Assembly (NCBI RefSeq): GCF_002699205.1
Contig: NZ_PABT01000015.1
Location: 1-47,102, forward strand
Direction: 5' to 3'
Source: Allomuricauda sp.
Lineage (GTDB): Bacteria > Bacteroidota > Bacteroidia > Flavobacteriales > Flavobacteriaceae
Length of the DNA: 47,102 nt
A program made the position numbers and the translations under genes. The first letter of the stretch is position 1. Each line of letters begins with the position of its first letter. The notes under the pieces were generated by a model, which saw only the letters and a program-made list of their open reading frames with translations, was not told where the DNA came from and searched no databases. Below, in pieces: positions 16,940-25,396 of this stretch.

Positions 16940-18418
16940 TTATAAATCGATAAAGGATATTATTTTTTCCGGTTCTCCTATGGCCGTGTATAGATCGGCA
17001 ATAGCTTGATAGTAATCGTTGAGGGCTACCAATTGTTCTATTTTTGATTTTTTGTACAGAAGGGAGGCGTCGATTACATCTATGGATTTGCCCAAACCTT
17101 CTTCAAATCGTCTTGTATTGATTCTTAGGTTTTCTTTTGCCAATGCTACCGTGGCCGTTAAGCTGTTATAGAGCTTTTGTTGATTAAGTGCGGTGAGGTA
17201 GTTTGATTGGACCAACAAGTGAATCTGTTTGGTGGCATATTCTTTTGCATTCTCAGCTTCCTTCTTTAAATGTTTTTTGGCTTTTAGATTATGGATGTCC
17301 TTGAACCCGTTAAAGAGATTTACCTGTGCTTGAACGCCCACAATAAACTTTGGGGGAATGATTGGAAGCTCATCGCGAAGCATGTTGTAGGAGGCAAAGG
17401 CTGCAATGTTGGGCATGAACTTTGCCTTTTCCAAAGCGAGGGCCTGTTTGGCCATTTCTTCTTTTTGATCGATCATCCCTAATACAGGCTGTTTGGTATA
17501 TGCCGTGGCCAACAACTCATCAAAATCCAGATAAAGCTCTTTATAGGTAATGCTGTCCATCACCTTGAATTGGATGCTATCGGGAAGGTTCATCGTGGTG
17601 CGCAAGGCTGTAATGGCCATCTCTTTTTTGTTCATGTCGTTGTCCAGGTCCTTTTGTGCATCGGCCACCGCAACTTGGGCCCTCAACAATACATGTTTGG
17701 GTAGAATTTCCAACTGAATGGCACGTTCGGCCTGTTCCTTGTGCCTCAACATGCCGTCATATACTTCTTGTCGGGTCTTGACTATCTGTTTTAAAAGGAC
17801 TACGTTTAAATAACGTTCGATCAGCTCGTTCGCAATTTCATCCTTGACTTTCCTCAGTTCAATATCTGCCGAACGTAGTTCCGCTCTTGCATATTTTTTG
17901 GCGGCAATTATTTTTCCTCCGGTAAATAGGGGTTGTGTGGCCGTTAAAGCCGCTGTTGGGAATTGTTGGTTGTCCACCTCCATATTTGGGTATGCAGGAA
18001 ATTGTCCCAATACGTTTACCATTGTACTGTACACACTTTCGGTGCTTACGCCGGACAAACCTATTTGCTCCCCGTAGGCAGCAACAAATGCAGCTCCGTA
18101 CTTTCCCCCCAAATTGTCCAATGAAGTGGAAATCTGAGAGGTGTTGACCTCTATGTTCTCACTGAGGTAACTATAGCCGCCCAATAGGTTCAACGAAGGT
18201 AAAAAGTTGCCGATGGCCGCTTTGTCCTCGTACACTTTTTGTTGTAGACGTTCGTTGTATTGCTTTATTTTTTCATTGTTTGCATAACTGATTTGTAACG
18301 CTTCCGAAATACTTATTCGTTGTTCCTGTGCCTTTGCATGGGAAGTGAGCACCATCATAAGTAGCACCGCAATCTTTGCAAGTGGTATTTTTCGCCCTGT
18401 TTTAACCCGATATTCCAT
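16940..18418 (-). CDS. TolC-family outer-membrane efflux protein
   Basis: This 492-residue protein starts with a signal peptide (hydrophobic core about 13-27, cleavage near Ala-Lys-Ala-Gln). It then shows the duplicated TolC pattern: long coiled helices with Glu-Ala-Leu-Gln-Ile-Ser-Tyr-Ala-Asn-Asn near the start, strand pairs, and a second helical half ending in Asn-Asp-Tyr-Tyr-Gln-Ala-Ile-Ala-Asp-Leu-Tyr. It is the first gene of the efflux operon; a CRP/FNR-type palindrome is centred 68 bp upstream of the start codon. Confidence 0.9.
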   Translation of the reverse strand: MEYRVKTGRKIPLAKIAVLLMMVLTSHAKAQEQRISISEALQISYANNEKIKQYNERLQQKVYEDKAAIGNFLPSLNLLGGYSYLSENIEVNTSQISTSLDNLGGKYGAAFVAAYGEQIGLSGVSTESVYSTMVNVLGQFPAYPNMEVDNQQFPTAALTATQPLFTGGKIIAAKKYARAELRSADIELRKVKDEIANELIERYLNVVLLKQIVKTRQEVYDGMLRHKEQAERAIQLEILPKHVLLRAQVAVADAQKDLDNDMNKKEMAITALRTTMNLPDSIQFKVMDSITYKELYLDFDELLATAYTKQPVLGMIDQKEEMAKQALALEKAKFMPNIAAFASYNMLRDELPIIPPKFIVGVQAQVNLFNGFKDIHNLKAKKHLKKEAENAKEYATKQIHLLVQSNYLTALNQQKLYNSLTATVALAKENLRINTRRFEEGLGKSIDVIDASLLYKKSKIEQLVALNDYYQAIADLYTAIGEPEKIISFIDL

Positions 18419-18480
18419 CCGTTTATAAAGATTTGTTCAAAACTCCGTGCAAAGTTCCTTTGCTTTGGAATGGATTGGAA

Positions 18481-18492
18481 TGACCAAAATCA
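18481..18492. promoter_or_regulatory. CRP/FNR-type palindrome upstream of the TolC/HlyD/ABC-2 operon
   Basis: TGACCAAAATCA fits TGAY-N4-RTCA and equals the site before the UbiB-like gene. It lies 63-74 bp upstream of the tolC-like start codon, within a 103-bp intergenic space. Confidence 0.55.
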
Positions 18493-18521
18493 GATAAGGT
18501 GAATAATTTTTTTTTTTGATC

Positions 18522-19793
18522 CTAAGCGTTGTTGATAATGATGAAGATAATTCCGATGAGGATGATGGTGCCAAAAGAGTATCCCACGAACTTTCCGGTA
18601 GTTTTTGAGCCCTTTAAAACACTAATGCCAAGCTTCACGAGCATGTTGCTCAAAACGGCGGCAATAATAACGGAAGAGGCCACTTTGAGCTTGTCGGAGT
18701 CCAAAGAAAATTTGGCCATGCTTATGGTGATGGCATCGGTGTCCGCCAATCCGGAAATAAGGGCGGAAAAGTACAGACCGCGTTCACCAAAAAATTGATT
18801 GCTGTAGAAAACCGCAAATAATATGACCACATAAATGGCCCCAAAACCTATGGCGTTCAATATGTTCAGTGGATTTCCCAGCTTAATGTTGGTGTCTGAT
18901 TTTTTGGAATCCCTTTGGATAAGAATTAAGGATACCACCAAACAAATTATGGTCAATAGGGAAAATGGGATGGCCAAATAAGTTAGTAGGGAACGATTGA
19001 AAATATACACCAAAAGGGACAATCGGGGAAACATTATGGCCGAGGCCATAATGATACCGGCGGCATATTTTTTTGAGAGCTCCGGTGATTCCTCACTTCG
19101 TGAGGCATAGCTCCATGCCACTGCCGTACTGGAAATGAGGCCCCCAAGTATGGCGGTTAGCAAAATCCCTTTTTTTGACCCCACGAACTTGACCAAAAAA
19201 TAGCCTATGAAATTCAAAAAGGACACGATCACCACTATGGAACCGATCTCGAACGGATTGAGCAAATCATTGGGGCCGTAAGTTTTATTGGGAAGAAAAG
19301 GGAGTATCAAAAGTGAGATGATCGAAAACTTGATAAAAGCAAAAAGTTCCTCGGAGGTAATGTTACTGATCACCATACGGAATCTTGTCTTTAAGGAAAG
19401 CAGCGTAACAATGATAACGGAAGTGGCCACTGCATCCCTATAATATTCAGCGGACACCATTGCCCCTAAGATAAAGGTGGCGATCAAGGCCAAGTTGGTG
19501 GTCAGTCCCTTGTCATATTCCTCCTGTTTTTGATAAACATGGTTAAATGCCAAAAAAAGGATAAACGCGGCCAGGCTCACGATCAGTAACCAAACGGTGA
19601 ATTCATCCGTCAGGTTTTCCAGGGTGAACCCCAATATGGCCACGGTGGGAAACGTTCGGATACCTGCAAACCCTTGGTCCTTTATCTTGTCATATTCTCT
19701 TTCAAGGCCAATGATCATACCTATCCCCATACTAATGAGGATACCTAAAAGATAACTGTTCGTAAATTCATCAATGTTTTCGAAATGTATCAT
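18522..19793 (-). CDS. MgtC/SapB-type membrane protein with a DUF4010 domain
   Basis: This 423-residue integral membrane protein begins with the MgtC-like block Ile-Gly-Leu-Glu-Arg-Glu, preceded by Gly-Met-Ile, and Gly-Ile-Arg-Thr-Phe. About 12 membrane segments follow. The second half fits DUF4010, with Ser-Gly-Leu-Ala-Asp-Thr-Asp-Ala-Ile-Thr in a late helix. Substrate is unknown; MgtC relatives are tied to magnesium and stress adaptation. It sits 27 bp downstream of the UbiB-like gene, forming a two-gene operon. Confidence 0.85.
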   Translation of the reverse strand: MIHFENIDEFTNSYLLGILISMGIGMIIGLEREYDKIKDQGFAGIRTFPTVAILGFTLENLTDEFTVWLLIVSLAAFILFLAFNHVYQKQEEYDKGLTTNLALIATFILGAMVSAEYYRDAVATSVIIVTLLSLKTRFRMVISNITSEELFAFIKFSIISLLILPFLPNKTYGPNDLLNPFEIGSIVVIVSFLNFIGYFLVKFVGSKKGILLTAILGGLISSTAVAWSYASRSEESPELSKKYAAGIIMASAIMFPRLSLLVYIFNRSLLTYLAIPFSLLTIICLVVSLILIQRDSKKSDTNIKLGNPLNILNAIGFGAIYVVILFAVFYSNQFFGERGLYFSALISGLADTDAITISMAKFSLDSDKLKVASSVIIAAVLSNMLVKLGISVLKGSKTTGKFVGYSFGTIILIGIIFIIINNA

Positions 19794-19820
19794 CTGTATG
19801 TTGGATTAGCTAGGTACTTT

Positions 19821-21503
19821 TTAGGATTCGTCGTTTCTGAATATGGATATCACAATGTAAAAACCCAAGATGGCCGATACTATAAAACCTATCGCCCCCA
19901 ATAACGGAATACCATTTACCAAAGGAGGCATTTGGGCCACGACCAATATGGAGGAACCAATGGACAGGGCGGCAATGATAACGGCAAAGACCAAGCGGTT
20001 GACGGACTTGCTGGTTGCGGTCTGAAATTCTTTAAGACCCTTGTGCTCGTGTACCACGACCAGTTTACCGTCCTTTATTTTTTTTAGGATGCTATTGATG
20101 TCATCGGGCAAGGTGTCCACAAGGTCGTTGATGTCCTGAAACCGGTCGAGGTTCTTTTTGAACAGGCGTTTCAAACTAAATCGTCTGCGGACAATGGCAG
20201 AGGTGTAAGGTTCCAAATTGGCGGTCATATTGAATGTGGGGTCCAATTTTCTCCCAACACCTTCTATAATGATAAGCCCTCTGATCAGCATGTAGACATA
20301 ATGCGGCAAAACAATTTTGTTTTCATACAATACTGTTTTGAATCGGTTGAGAACATCTCCTAATTGTATATTTTGAATGGACGTATTGCTGACCCCTTCG
20401 ATCAATTCATATAGATCTTGTTCCAGCTTTTTATGGTCGGGTATCTCAGTCTTTATGGCAATTTTATCAAGTAGATGGATTATTTTCTTGACATTTTTAC
20501 GCAAGAAATAGAGTAGGAGGTCGCCAAGGGCTTCTTTGTCGTTGGGCATTATGGTGCCCATCATCCCGAAGTCCAGAAAACAGATTTGTCCGGTATGTGG
20601 TAGCACAAAAATATTTCCCGGGTGTGGATCGGCGTGGAAGAACCCATGTTCAAGGACTTGAGTCAAGTAGAGATCCACCCCCACTTTGGCCACGGCGGAA
20701 GGATCTATGTTGGCTGCCCTGAGCCGATCTGTTTCCGATACTTTGATGCCATCAATAAATTCCATGCAGATAATTCGGTTCGTGGAAAATTGACGGTGGA
20801 CCTTGGGAACATGGATCATTTCATTGCCTTCAAAGTTCTTGGCAAATTTTTCCGTATTGTCCATCTCTCTCAGAAACTGAAGTTCTTCATGGATGCTTTG
20901 TTCAAAAGAAGCAATGATGCGTACCGGTTGAAAAGCCTGGGCTTGGGGACTGTGTTTCTCGAGTGCCTTGGCCACCTGCCTCATGATCAATAGGTCGCTT
21001 TCAATGACATCTTCGATATCGGGCCGTTGGATCTTAAGGACTACTTCCTCCCCATTTAATAATCGTGCCCGGTGAACCTGCGCCAAGGAGGCTGCGGCCA
21101 AGGGTTCGGGGTCGATGGACAGAAAACAGTCCAACAGGTCCATGTTCAATGCTGTTTCAATGGCCTTTTGTACATCAAAGTTCTTTAACTGGGGCACATG
21201 ATCTTGTAATTTCTCCAATTCCTTTATGAGTCCCGGGGGAAGCATATCCTCTCTATTACTGAAAATCTGGCCCAATTTCACATAGGTTGGTCCCAGTTCT
21301 TCGAGTACCATACGAATGCGGGCATAGGTGGAAAAAGAAAGGTTCTCTTTGGTGTCCGGATGCCCACCGAGATAGCTTTTCGGAATTACCTTTGCGATAC
21401 CGCTTTGTACCAAAACGTCCTCAAAACCATATTTGGCAAGTACATTGAAAAGGGTAATGTACCGTTGGATCTCTTTTTGTTTTGGAATTTTAAATGCAGC
21501 CAT
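19821..21503 (-). CDS. ABC1/UbiB-family atypical kinase with C-terminal membrane helices
   Basis: Starting at ATG 21503 gives 560 residues; a TTG at 21581 would add 26 with no homologous look. Family motifs: Lys-x-Gly-Gln in Tyr-Val-Lys-Leu-Gly-Gln-Ile-Phe-Ser; the Ala-rich loop Ala-Ala-Ala-Ser-Leu-Ala-Gln-Val-His; the lysine of Val-Val-Leu-Lys-Ile-Gln-Arg-Pro; His-Ala-Asp-Pro-His-Pro-Gly-Asn; and Leu-Asp-Phe-Gly. Two membrane helices end the protein. UbiB supports ubiquinone synthesis through an ATPase activity; Bacteroidota make menaquinone, so the exact role here is open. The gene leads the operon with the MgtC-like gene. Confidence 0.9.
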   Translation of the reverse strand: MAAFKIPKQKEIQRYITLFNVLAKYGFEDVLVQSGIAKVIPKSYLGGHPDTKENLSFSTYARIRMVLEELGPTYVKLGQIFSNREDMLPPGLIKELEKLQDHVPQLKNFDVQKAIETALNMDLLDCFLSIDPEPLAAASLAQVHRARLLNGEEVVLKIQRPDIEDVIESDLLIMRQVAKALEKHSPQAQAFQPVRIIASFEQSIHEELQFLREMDNTEKFAKNFEGNEMIHVPKVHRQFSTNRIICMEFIDGIKVSETDRLRAANIDPSAVAKVGVDLYLTQVLEHGFFHADPHPGNIFVLPHTGQICFLDFGMMGTIMPNDKEALGDLLLYFLRKNVKKIIHLLDKIAIKTEIPDHKKLEQDLYELIEGVSNTSIQNIQLGDVLNRFKTVLYENKIVLPHYVYMLIRGLIIIEGVGRKLDPTFNMTANLEPYTSAIVRRRFSLKRLFKKNLDRFQDINDLVDTLPDDINSILKKIKDGKLVVVHEHKGLKEFQTATSKSVNRLVFAVIIAALSIGSSILVVAQMPPLVNGIPLLGAIGFIVSAILGFYIVISIFRNDES

Positions 21504-21973
21504 ATTCAATCGATTTGTGATCAATCTTGCCAAAGAAGCCAGAGCAATCTTTTTTGACAGACAGCTATCTGTTTTTATCAACCATCTATAATTATTTTAT
21601 GTCCAGTGGCATAAAAAAAAGGAAAAACCAAAGGTTTAATTTTTGGTTCACATCGGGTATGACCAAAATCATATTTGGGGCACCATTGATTTTAAATGGG
21701 TGGGCAAGATGAAGCCTATATAGGGTTGAAACAACAAATGACCAAAACAGCTTCTCGTCCTGAAAATCAATCCATATTTCGGTTGATTTCATAAAAAATG
21801 GTCTGGAGCAATAATGAATTTATGGATGCCTCGGGATTGGGTTTCATGGCTCCCATAGGATTTTACCTCATTCCGAAGGATTGCGAATCGGTCAAAATAG
21901 TATTTGCCCTATGCCCGTTCCGGTGTGGTAAATTTTAAAAAGATGCGGGGGAAATCAATGCCCTCTGTATGCA
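21504..21973. other. Intergenic region between the UbiB-like gene and the PAS kinase gene
   Basis: I see no supported gene. It holds the palindrome at 21660-21671 and a near-repeat TGACCAAAACAG at about 21739, which lacks the second half-site. Confidence 0.4.
21660..21671. promoter_or_regulatory. CRP/FNR-type palindrome upstream of the UbiB/MgtC operon
   Basis: TGACCAAAATCA, followed by T, matches the site in front of the efflux operon. It is about 160 bp upstream of the chosen ATG and 80 bp upstream of the alternative TTG start. Confidence 0.5.
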
Positions 21974-23059
21974 TCAGGATTTAAATTGAATCGTGAAAGT
22001 GGTTCCCATGTCAACCTTGCTGTCCACCATTATACTTCCCCCAAGGCTGGTGACTTGTTCATGGATCAGGTACAGACCGACCCCTTTGCTGTCCTCTTGG
22101 TCGTGGAACTTCTCATTCAATGTAAAAATAAGACTTCCTACTTTCTCCATGTCAAATCCACGACCATTGTCGGTATAGGTCATTTTTTTCTCTCCATTTT
22201 CATGGATAGTGGTCATTGTGATGACGGGGGGAACGCCTGGTCTGGCATATTTAATGGAATTGGTGATTAAGTTCAAAAAAATACTTTCTAGGTAAATATC
22301 CTTAAAATTTACGGTTTCCATTGCACTGAAATCCACAATGAACGTGGTTCCCGCCCTTTGTATCAGTGAGCTAATGGAGCTTTGTACCTTGTCAAAAACC
22401 TTTATGAAATCAACCTTTTCCAATGGCATGCCCGTCGTGTCCAATTCCTTAAAGGAATCGATATAGGAATTCATGGTATTGTTTAATCCTTCGGCTGAAA
22501 GTTTTATTAGACTCAGTATTTCTTTGGTGTCCGTATCATCGATTTTGGCCATATCGATCAAATTGGCCAAGGATATCAAATTGTTCAATGGCGACCTAAG
22601 GTCATGGGAGGTACTATAGTTTTGACGTTTTAGCTTTTTATTGACTTTGGAAAGTTTGTTCAACTGTGAAACACGCTCTTTTTCCAGTTTTTTGGTATGT
22701 GTAATGTCCTTGGCTATGGCGTAGATCAATTGTTCATTTTCCTGGGGTACAGAGGTCCAGTTCAACCATACAATAGCTCCCGATTTACACACATATCTGT
22801 TTTCGAAATCCACAAGGGGAACATTGTTCTTTATCTTCTCCCTATATGCGGCAGTGAGCTCCCTGTCTTCAGGATGGATGAATTCTGAAATCAATTTTGA
22901 GCTCAATTCTTCCTCCGTATACCCCAATAGTTTTATAAAGGCAGGGTTTATGTTGACAAAATATCCATCATAGTCCGCAATACAGAGACAATCCATGGAT
23001 TGGTCAAAAAAAGGTTCTAATTGAGGGTTCATTTTTTGTTTTGGCATCGGTTGTTTCAT
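21974..23059 (-). CDS. PAS-domain sensor histidine kinase (orphan)
   Basis: This 361-residue protein has no membrane segment. A PAS domain (about 12-130) with Gly-Tyr-Phe-Val-Asn-Ile-Asn-Pro-Ala-Phe and a PAC part is followed by a short coiled coil. Then comes the phosphoacceptor box Ser-His-Asp-Leu-Arg-Ser-Pro-Leu with His152 and the ATPase domain with Asn-Leu-Ile-Thr-Asn-Ser-Ile-Lys-Tyr, Asp-Asn-Gly-Arg-Gly and Gly-Val-Gly-Leu-Tyr. It should sense a cytoplasmic signal. No response regulator gene is next to it, so the partner is elsewhere. Confidence 0.9.
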   Translation of the reverse strand: MKQPMPKQKMNPQLEPFFDQSMDCLCIADYDGYFVNINPAFIKLLGYTEEELSSKLISEFIHPEDRELTAAYREKIKNNVPLVDFENRYVCKSGAIVWLNWTSVPQENEQLIYAIAKDITHTKKLEKERVSQLNKLSKVNKKLKRQNYSTSHDLRSPLNNLISLANLIDMAKIDDTDTKEILSLIKLSAEGLNNTMNSYIDSFKELDTTGMPLEKVDFIKVFDKVQSSISSLIQRAGTTFIVDFSAMETVNFKDIYLESIFLNLITNSIKYARPGVPPVITMTTIHENGEKKMTYTDNGRGFDMEKVGSLIFTLNEKFHDQEDSKGVGLYLIHEQVTSLGGSIMVDSKVDMGTTFTIQFKS

Positions 23060-23428
23060 CCCACTTTATGGGAGTGTTCGTTTCCAAAGAGAAACATTAT
23101 TGGTCGGTATTCCTCATCAGAACTTTTGAAAAATATATTTTTCGCTTATTCAATTTTCGTATAAGGGAAACGGTAAATAATACACATTATTTTAAAATTG
23201 AAGAGGATGGACTAACATAATATGTTGCAATTTAGGGCTAAATGGGAACACACTGTTGTAGGTCCTCGATTTCTTGGATTTTGGGATGGTCCTTGGCCTA
23301 ACCGGGACCGAGGGTGCGATTTGCCAAAATTCCTTTGACAACGCATGACTTTTTGGATTCCCCATAGCTCAATGTAAGCAGCATTTGAGGATGTTTTTTT
23401 GATACCCCTATCTGTTGTTAAAAGCAAG

Positions 23429-23444
23429 GTCTTTGAACAAAGAC
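23429..23444. repeat. Perfect 7-bp inverted repeat in the kinase leader
   Basis: GTCTTTG and CAAAGAC are separated by AA. It could be an operator or a small hairpin; no T tract follows, so a terminator is unlikely. Confidence 0.4.
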
Positions 23445-23458
23445 TTAATTTAATTAAA

Positions 23459-23475
23459 TAACTTTAACTAAGTTA
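23459..23475. repeat. 6-bp inverted repeat TAACTT-N5-AAGTTA
   Basis: A second symmetric site lies 14 bp after the first palindrome. The pair is AT-rich around it and located upstream of the GTG-started kinase gene. Confidence 0.35.
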
Positions 23476-23603
23476 CGATCTTAGGGGTGGCAGAACCTAT
23501 TGTTTTCATTGTACAAAAACTGTACTTTGATCGTATGTCCTTAATTGGTTTTGGGCGTTAAGGTAGGTATGCAAATATCTTTATGGCTAAAAGTTTGTAA
23601 AAC

Positions 23604-24692
23604 GTGATAAATACAGAACAAAAATTAAAGGAACGGGTCAAGGAGCTGACCTGTCTCTACGAGGTCACCTCCATCATTGTGAATTCGGGTTATAACGAAT
23701 TGACCACATCCCTGGAAGCCATTGCCTATTGTTTAAAAAGAGGTTGGCAGTTCCCAAAAGATGCGGAGGCAAAAATTTCCATAGGAAAATATGAGGTGCA
23801 AACAAGTGGGTTTAACGAAAAAATGGTCTGTTTGTCCAGTGATGTTATTGTGTTTAACAAGGTGGAGGGGAGCATTTCCGTTGGTTATCCTTCCCCTGAT
23901 CATACCCATGAGGATTTTCTCCAAGAAGAAAGGACCTTGCTTAAAAATGTTTGCTTGACAGTGGGCAACTTTGTGGAACGTCAGCAAATCCATAAAGAAG
24001 AGGTGGAGACCAAAAGACAAATGGAACGTAGCGATCGATTGCATATTATGGGCGAGATAACTGCCGGAATTGCCCATGAACTGAATACACCCTTGGCCAA
24101 TATTTTGGGTTTTGCCGAATTATTGATGGATGAGACCAACGATCCGACGACAAAAAGGGATTTACAGAAGATAATGGACAATGCGATATTCAGTCGGGAG
24201 ATTGTTAAAAAATTGATGTTCTTTACTTGTGAGATGCCCCAGGAAATGGAGATGATCGAACTGAACAAGGTGGTTGATAGCGTGCTAAAGCTAATGGGCC
24301 CCTCACTAAAGGCAAAGCAATTGAAAGTGGTCAAATCTTATGATGATGACCTCATACAAATACGGGCCAATACCGTTCAACTGACACAGGTGATGTTCAA
24401 TCTGATCATGAACGCTGCCTATTATTCCCCGGAACAAGGTGTTATCGAGGTGCAACTCCTTAAAAAGAAGGATAAGGTCGTCATTAACATTGCTGACCAA
24501 GGTGAAGGAATTGCCCCGGACCAGGAAAATAAAATCTTTGAGCCGTTTTATACGACCAAACCGATCGGCGAAGGCACGGGATTGGGCCTGAGTGTGGTAC
24601 ATGGAATCATAAAAAGCTATAAAGGGACCATTACCCATAGACCCAATGCTCCAAAGGGTACCATTTTCACTATGGAGTTTCCTAATCTGTAA
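23604..24692 (+). CDS. GAF-like sensor histidine kinase (orphan)
   Basis: This 362-residue soluble kinase starts at GTG 23604, just after an in-frame stop. Residues 1-125 look like a GAF-type sensor: Leu-Lys-Glu-Arg-Val-Lys-Glu-Leu, a predicted coil, and a strand-rich core with the Ile-Ser-Val-Gly-Tyr segment. The H-box Gly-Ile-Ala-His-Glu-Leu-Asn-Thr-Pro-Leu holds His158. The ATPase domain shows Asn-Leu-Ile-Met-Asn-Ala, Asp-Gln-Gly-Glu-Gly-Ile and Gly-Thr-Gly-Leu-Gly-Leu. The H-box type resembles NtrB/HydH kinases that pair with sigma-54 activators. No response regulator is adjacent. Confidence 0.88.
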   Translation: MINTEQKLKERVKELTCLYEVTSIIVNSGYNELTTSLEAIAYCLKRGWQFPKDAEAKISIGKYEVQTSGFNEKMVCLSSDVIVFNKVEGSISVGYPSPDHTHEDFLQEERTLLKNVCLTVGNFVERQQIHKEEVETKRQMERSDRLHIMGEITAGIAHELNTPLANILGFAELLMDETNDPTTKRDLQKIMDNAIFSREIVKKLMFFTCEMPQEMEMIELNKVVDSVLKLMGPSLKAKQLKVVKSYDDDLIQIRANTVQLTQVMFNLIMNAAYYSPEQGVIEVQLLKKKDKVVINIADQGEGIAPDQENKIFEPFYTTKPIGEGTGLGLSVVHGIIKSYKGTITHRPNAPKGTIFTMEFPNL

Positions 24693-25192
24693 ATGGTGCC
24701 ATATTTTTTGCCACATAAAATGACCGTATCAAGTGTGCCTTACCCGCACTTTTACATACGAAAGGGAGCAAGGTCATAGCAGTGAAAATTGTGCAGGTCA
24801 AAAAAAACGCCCCGATAAACTTTATTGGTTTGGTTAGATTATAACCAACCGGGTAGAATTTACCCAGTCTTCATTTTTTCATCTTCTTCATCTGTTCATG
24901 TAACTATCACAAAATCAATTATTTGTAAAATAAATATGTTTTTTTGCTTTCTAAGGCACACCCTTTGCTTTTTGGTTTGCCATACATTTTCAAATTTCCA
25001 GGATGGGTTTGAAACCTATCCAAAAATGAGAATAGAGAAAGATAGTTATGATGGGATATCCTTTGATTTACGGTGACCATATTTTGGAAAAGGACGACTT
25101 TTTGATCATTAAGAAGCACCTATGGAAGCAACTGGGTTCGGAGGATTGCCCCCATAATCACAAAAGTTAGGTAGAACGCAAAAAATAGTTCC
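24693..25192. other. Mostly non-coding stretch with one doubtful small ORF
   Basis: I see nothing firm here apart from the 40-residue frame at 25048-25170. A longer frame from 24825 has low-complexity, Phe/Ser-rich translation and is unlikely to be a gene. Confidence 0.35.
25048..25170 (+). CDS. Possible 40-residue small protein
   Basis: ATG 25048 opens a frame of 40 codons ending in TAG. The product has a mixed helical middle (Leu-Glu-Lys-Asp-Asp-Phe-Leu-Ile-Ile-Lys-Lys) and a His/Cys-containing tail. It ends 22 bp before the Cys-rich small gene. I do not recognise it and it may be chance. Confidence 0.25.
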   Translation: MMGYPLIYGDHILEKDDFLIIKKHLWKQLGSEDCPHNHKS

Positions 25193-25351
25193 ATGAATGA
25201 ATATGTACGCAGCTTATGCTCAACCTGTAGCCATAGATCGGATTGTTCTTTGAGCAAGGAAAGAACCAATATTAATTTATGTAATGAATATCGTCACTAT
25301 TTGGAAGATAATGGAGAATCTATTGTAGTAGTATCGGCTGAAATGTATTAA
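25193..25351 (+). CDS. Small Cys-rich protein, 52 residues, upstream of glutamate dehydrogenase
   Basis: The frame runs from ATG 25193 to TAA 25349-25351. Cys9, Cys12, Cys18 and Cys30 are arranged as Cys-x2-Cys-x5-Cys-x11-Cys within a polar, otherwise unstructured-looking protein, followed by an acidic helix and a Val-rich end. The four Cys could bind zinc or an iron-sulfur cluster. It ends 45 bp before the glutamate dehydrogenase gene. Its regular Cys spacing and near-normal codon content argue for a real gene. Function is unknown. Confidence 0.5.
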   Translation: MNEYVRSLCSTCSHRSDCSLSKERTNINLCNEYRHYLEDNGESIVVVSAEMY

Positions 25352-25396
25352 TTTAATGATCAAAAGAAGGTATAATGTATACTCAAATATTCTAAT

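Larger units (their letters stand above)
23060..23603. other. Divergent intergenic region between two orphan histidine kinase genes
   Basis: These 544 bp contain no supported gene. They hold two neighbouring palindromes (23429-23444 and 23459-23475) about 130-175 bp before the start of the plus-strand kinase. Confidence 0.5.

Noticed and set aside
21504..21581. An N-terminal extension of the UbiB-like protein from a TTG start
   Set aside because: The added 26 residues do not look like the family and ATG 21503 gives a normal beginning; this remains possible if the leader is short.
24825..25076. An 83-residue plus-strand frame before the small Cys-rich gene
   Set aside because: The translation is Phe/Ser-rich and low in complexity, and the likely small genes are in other frames.
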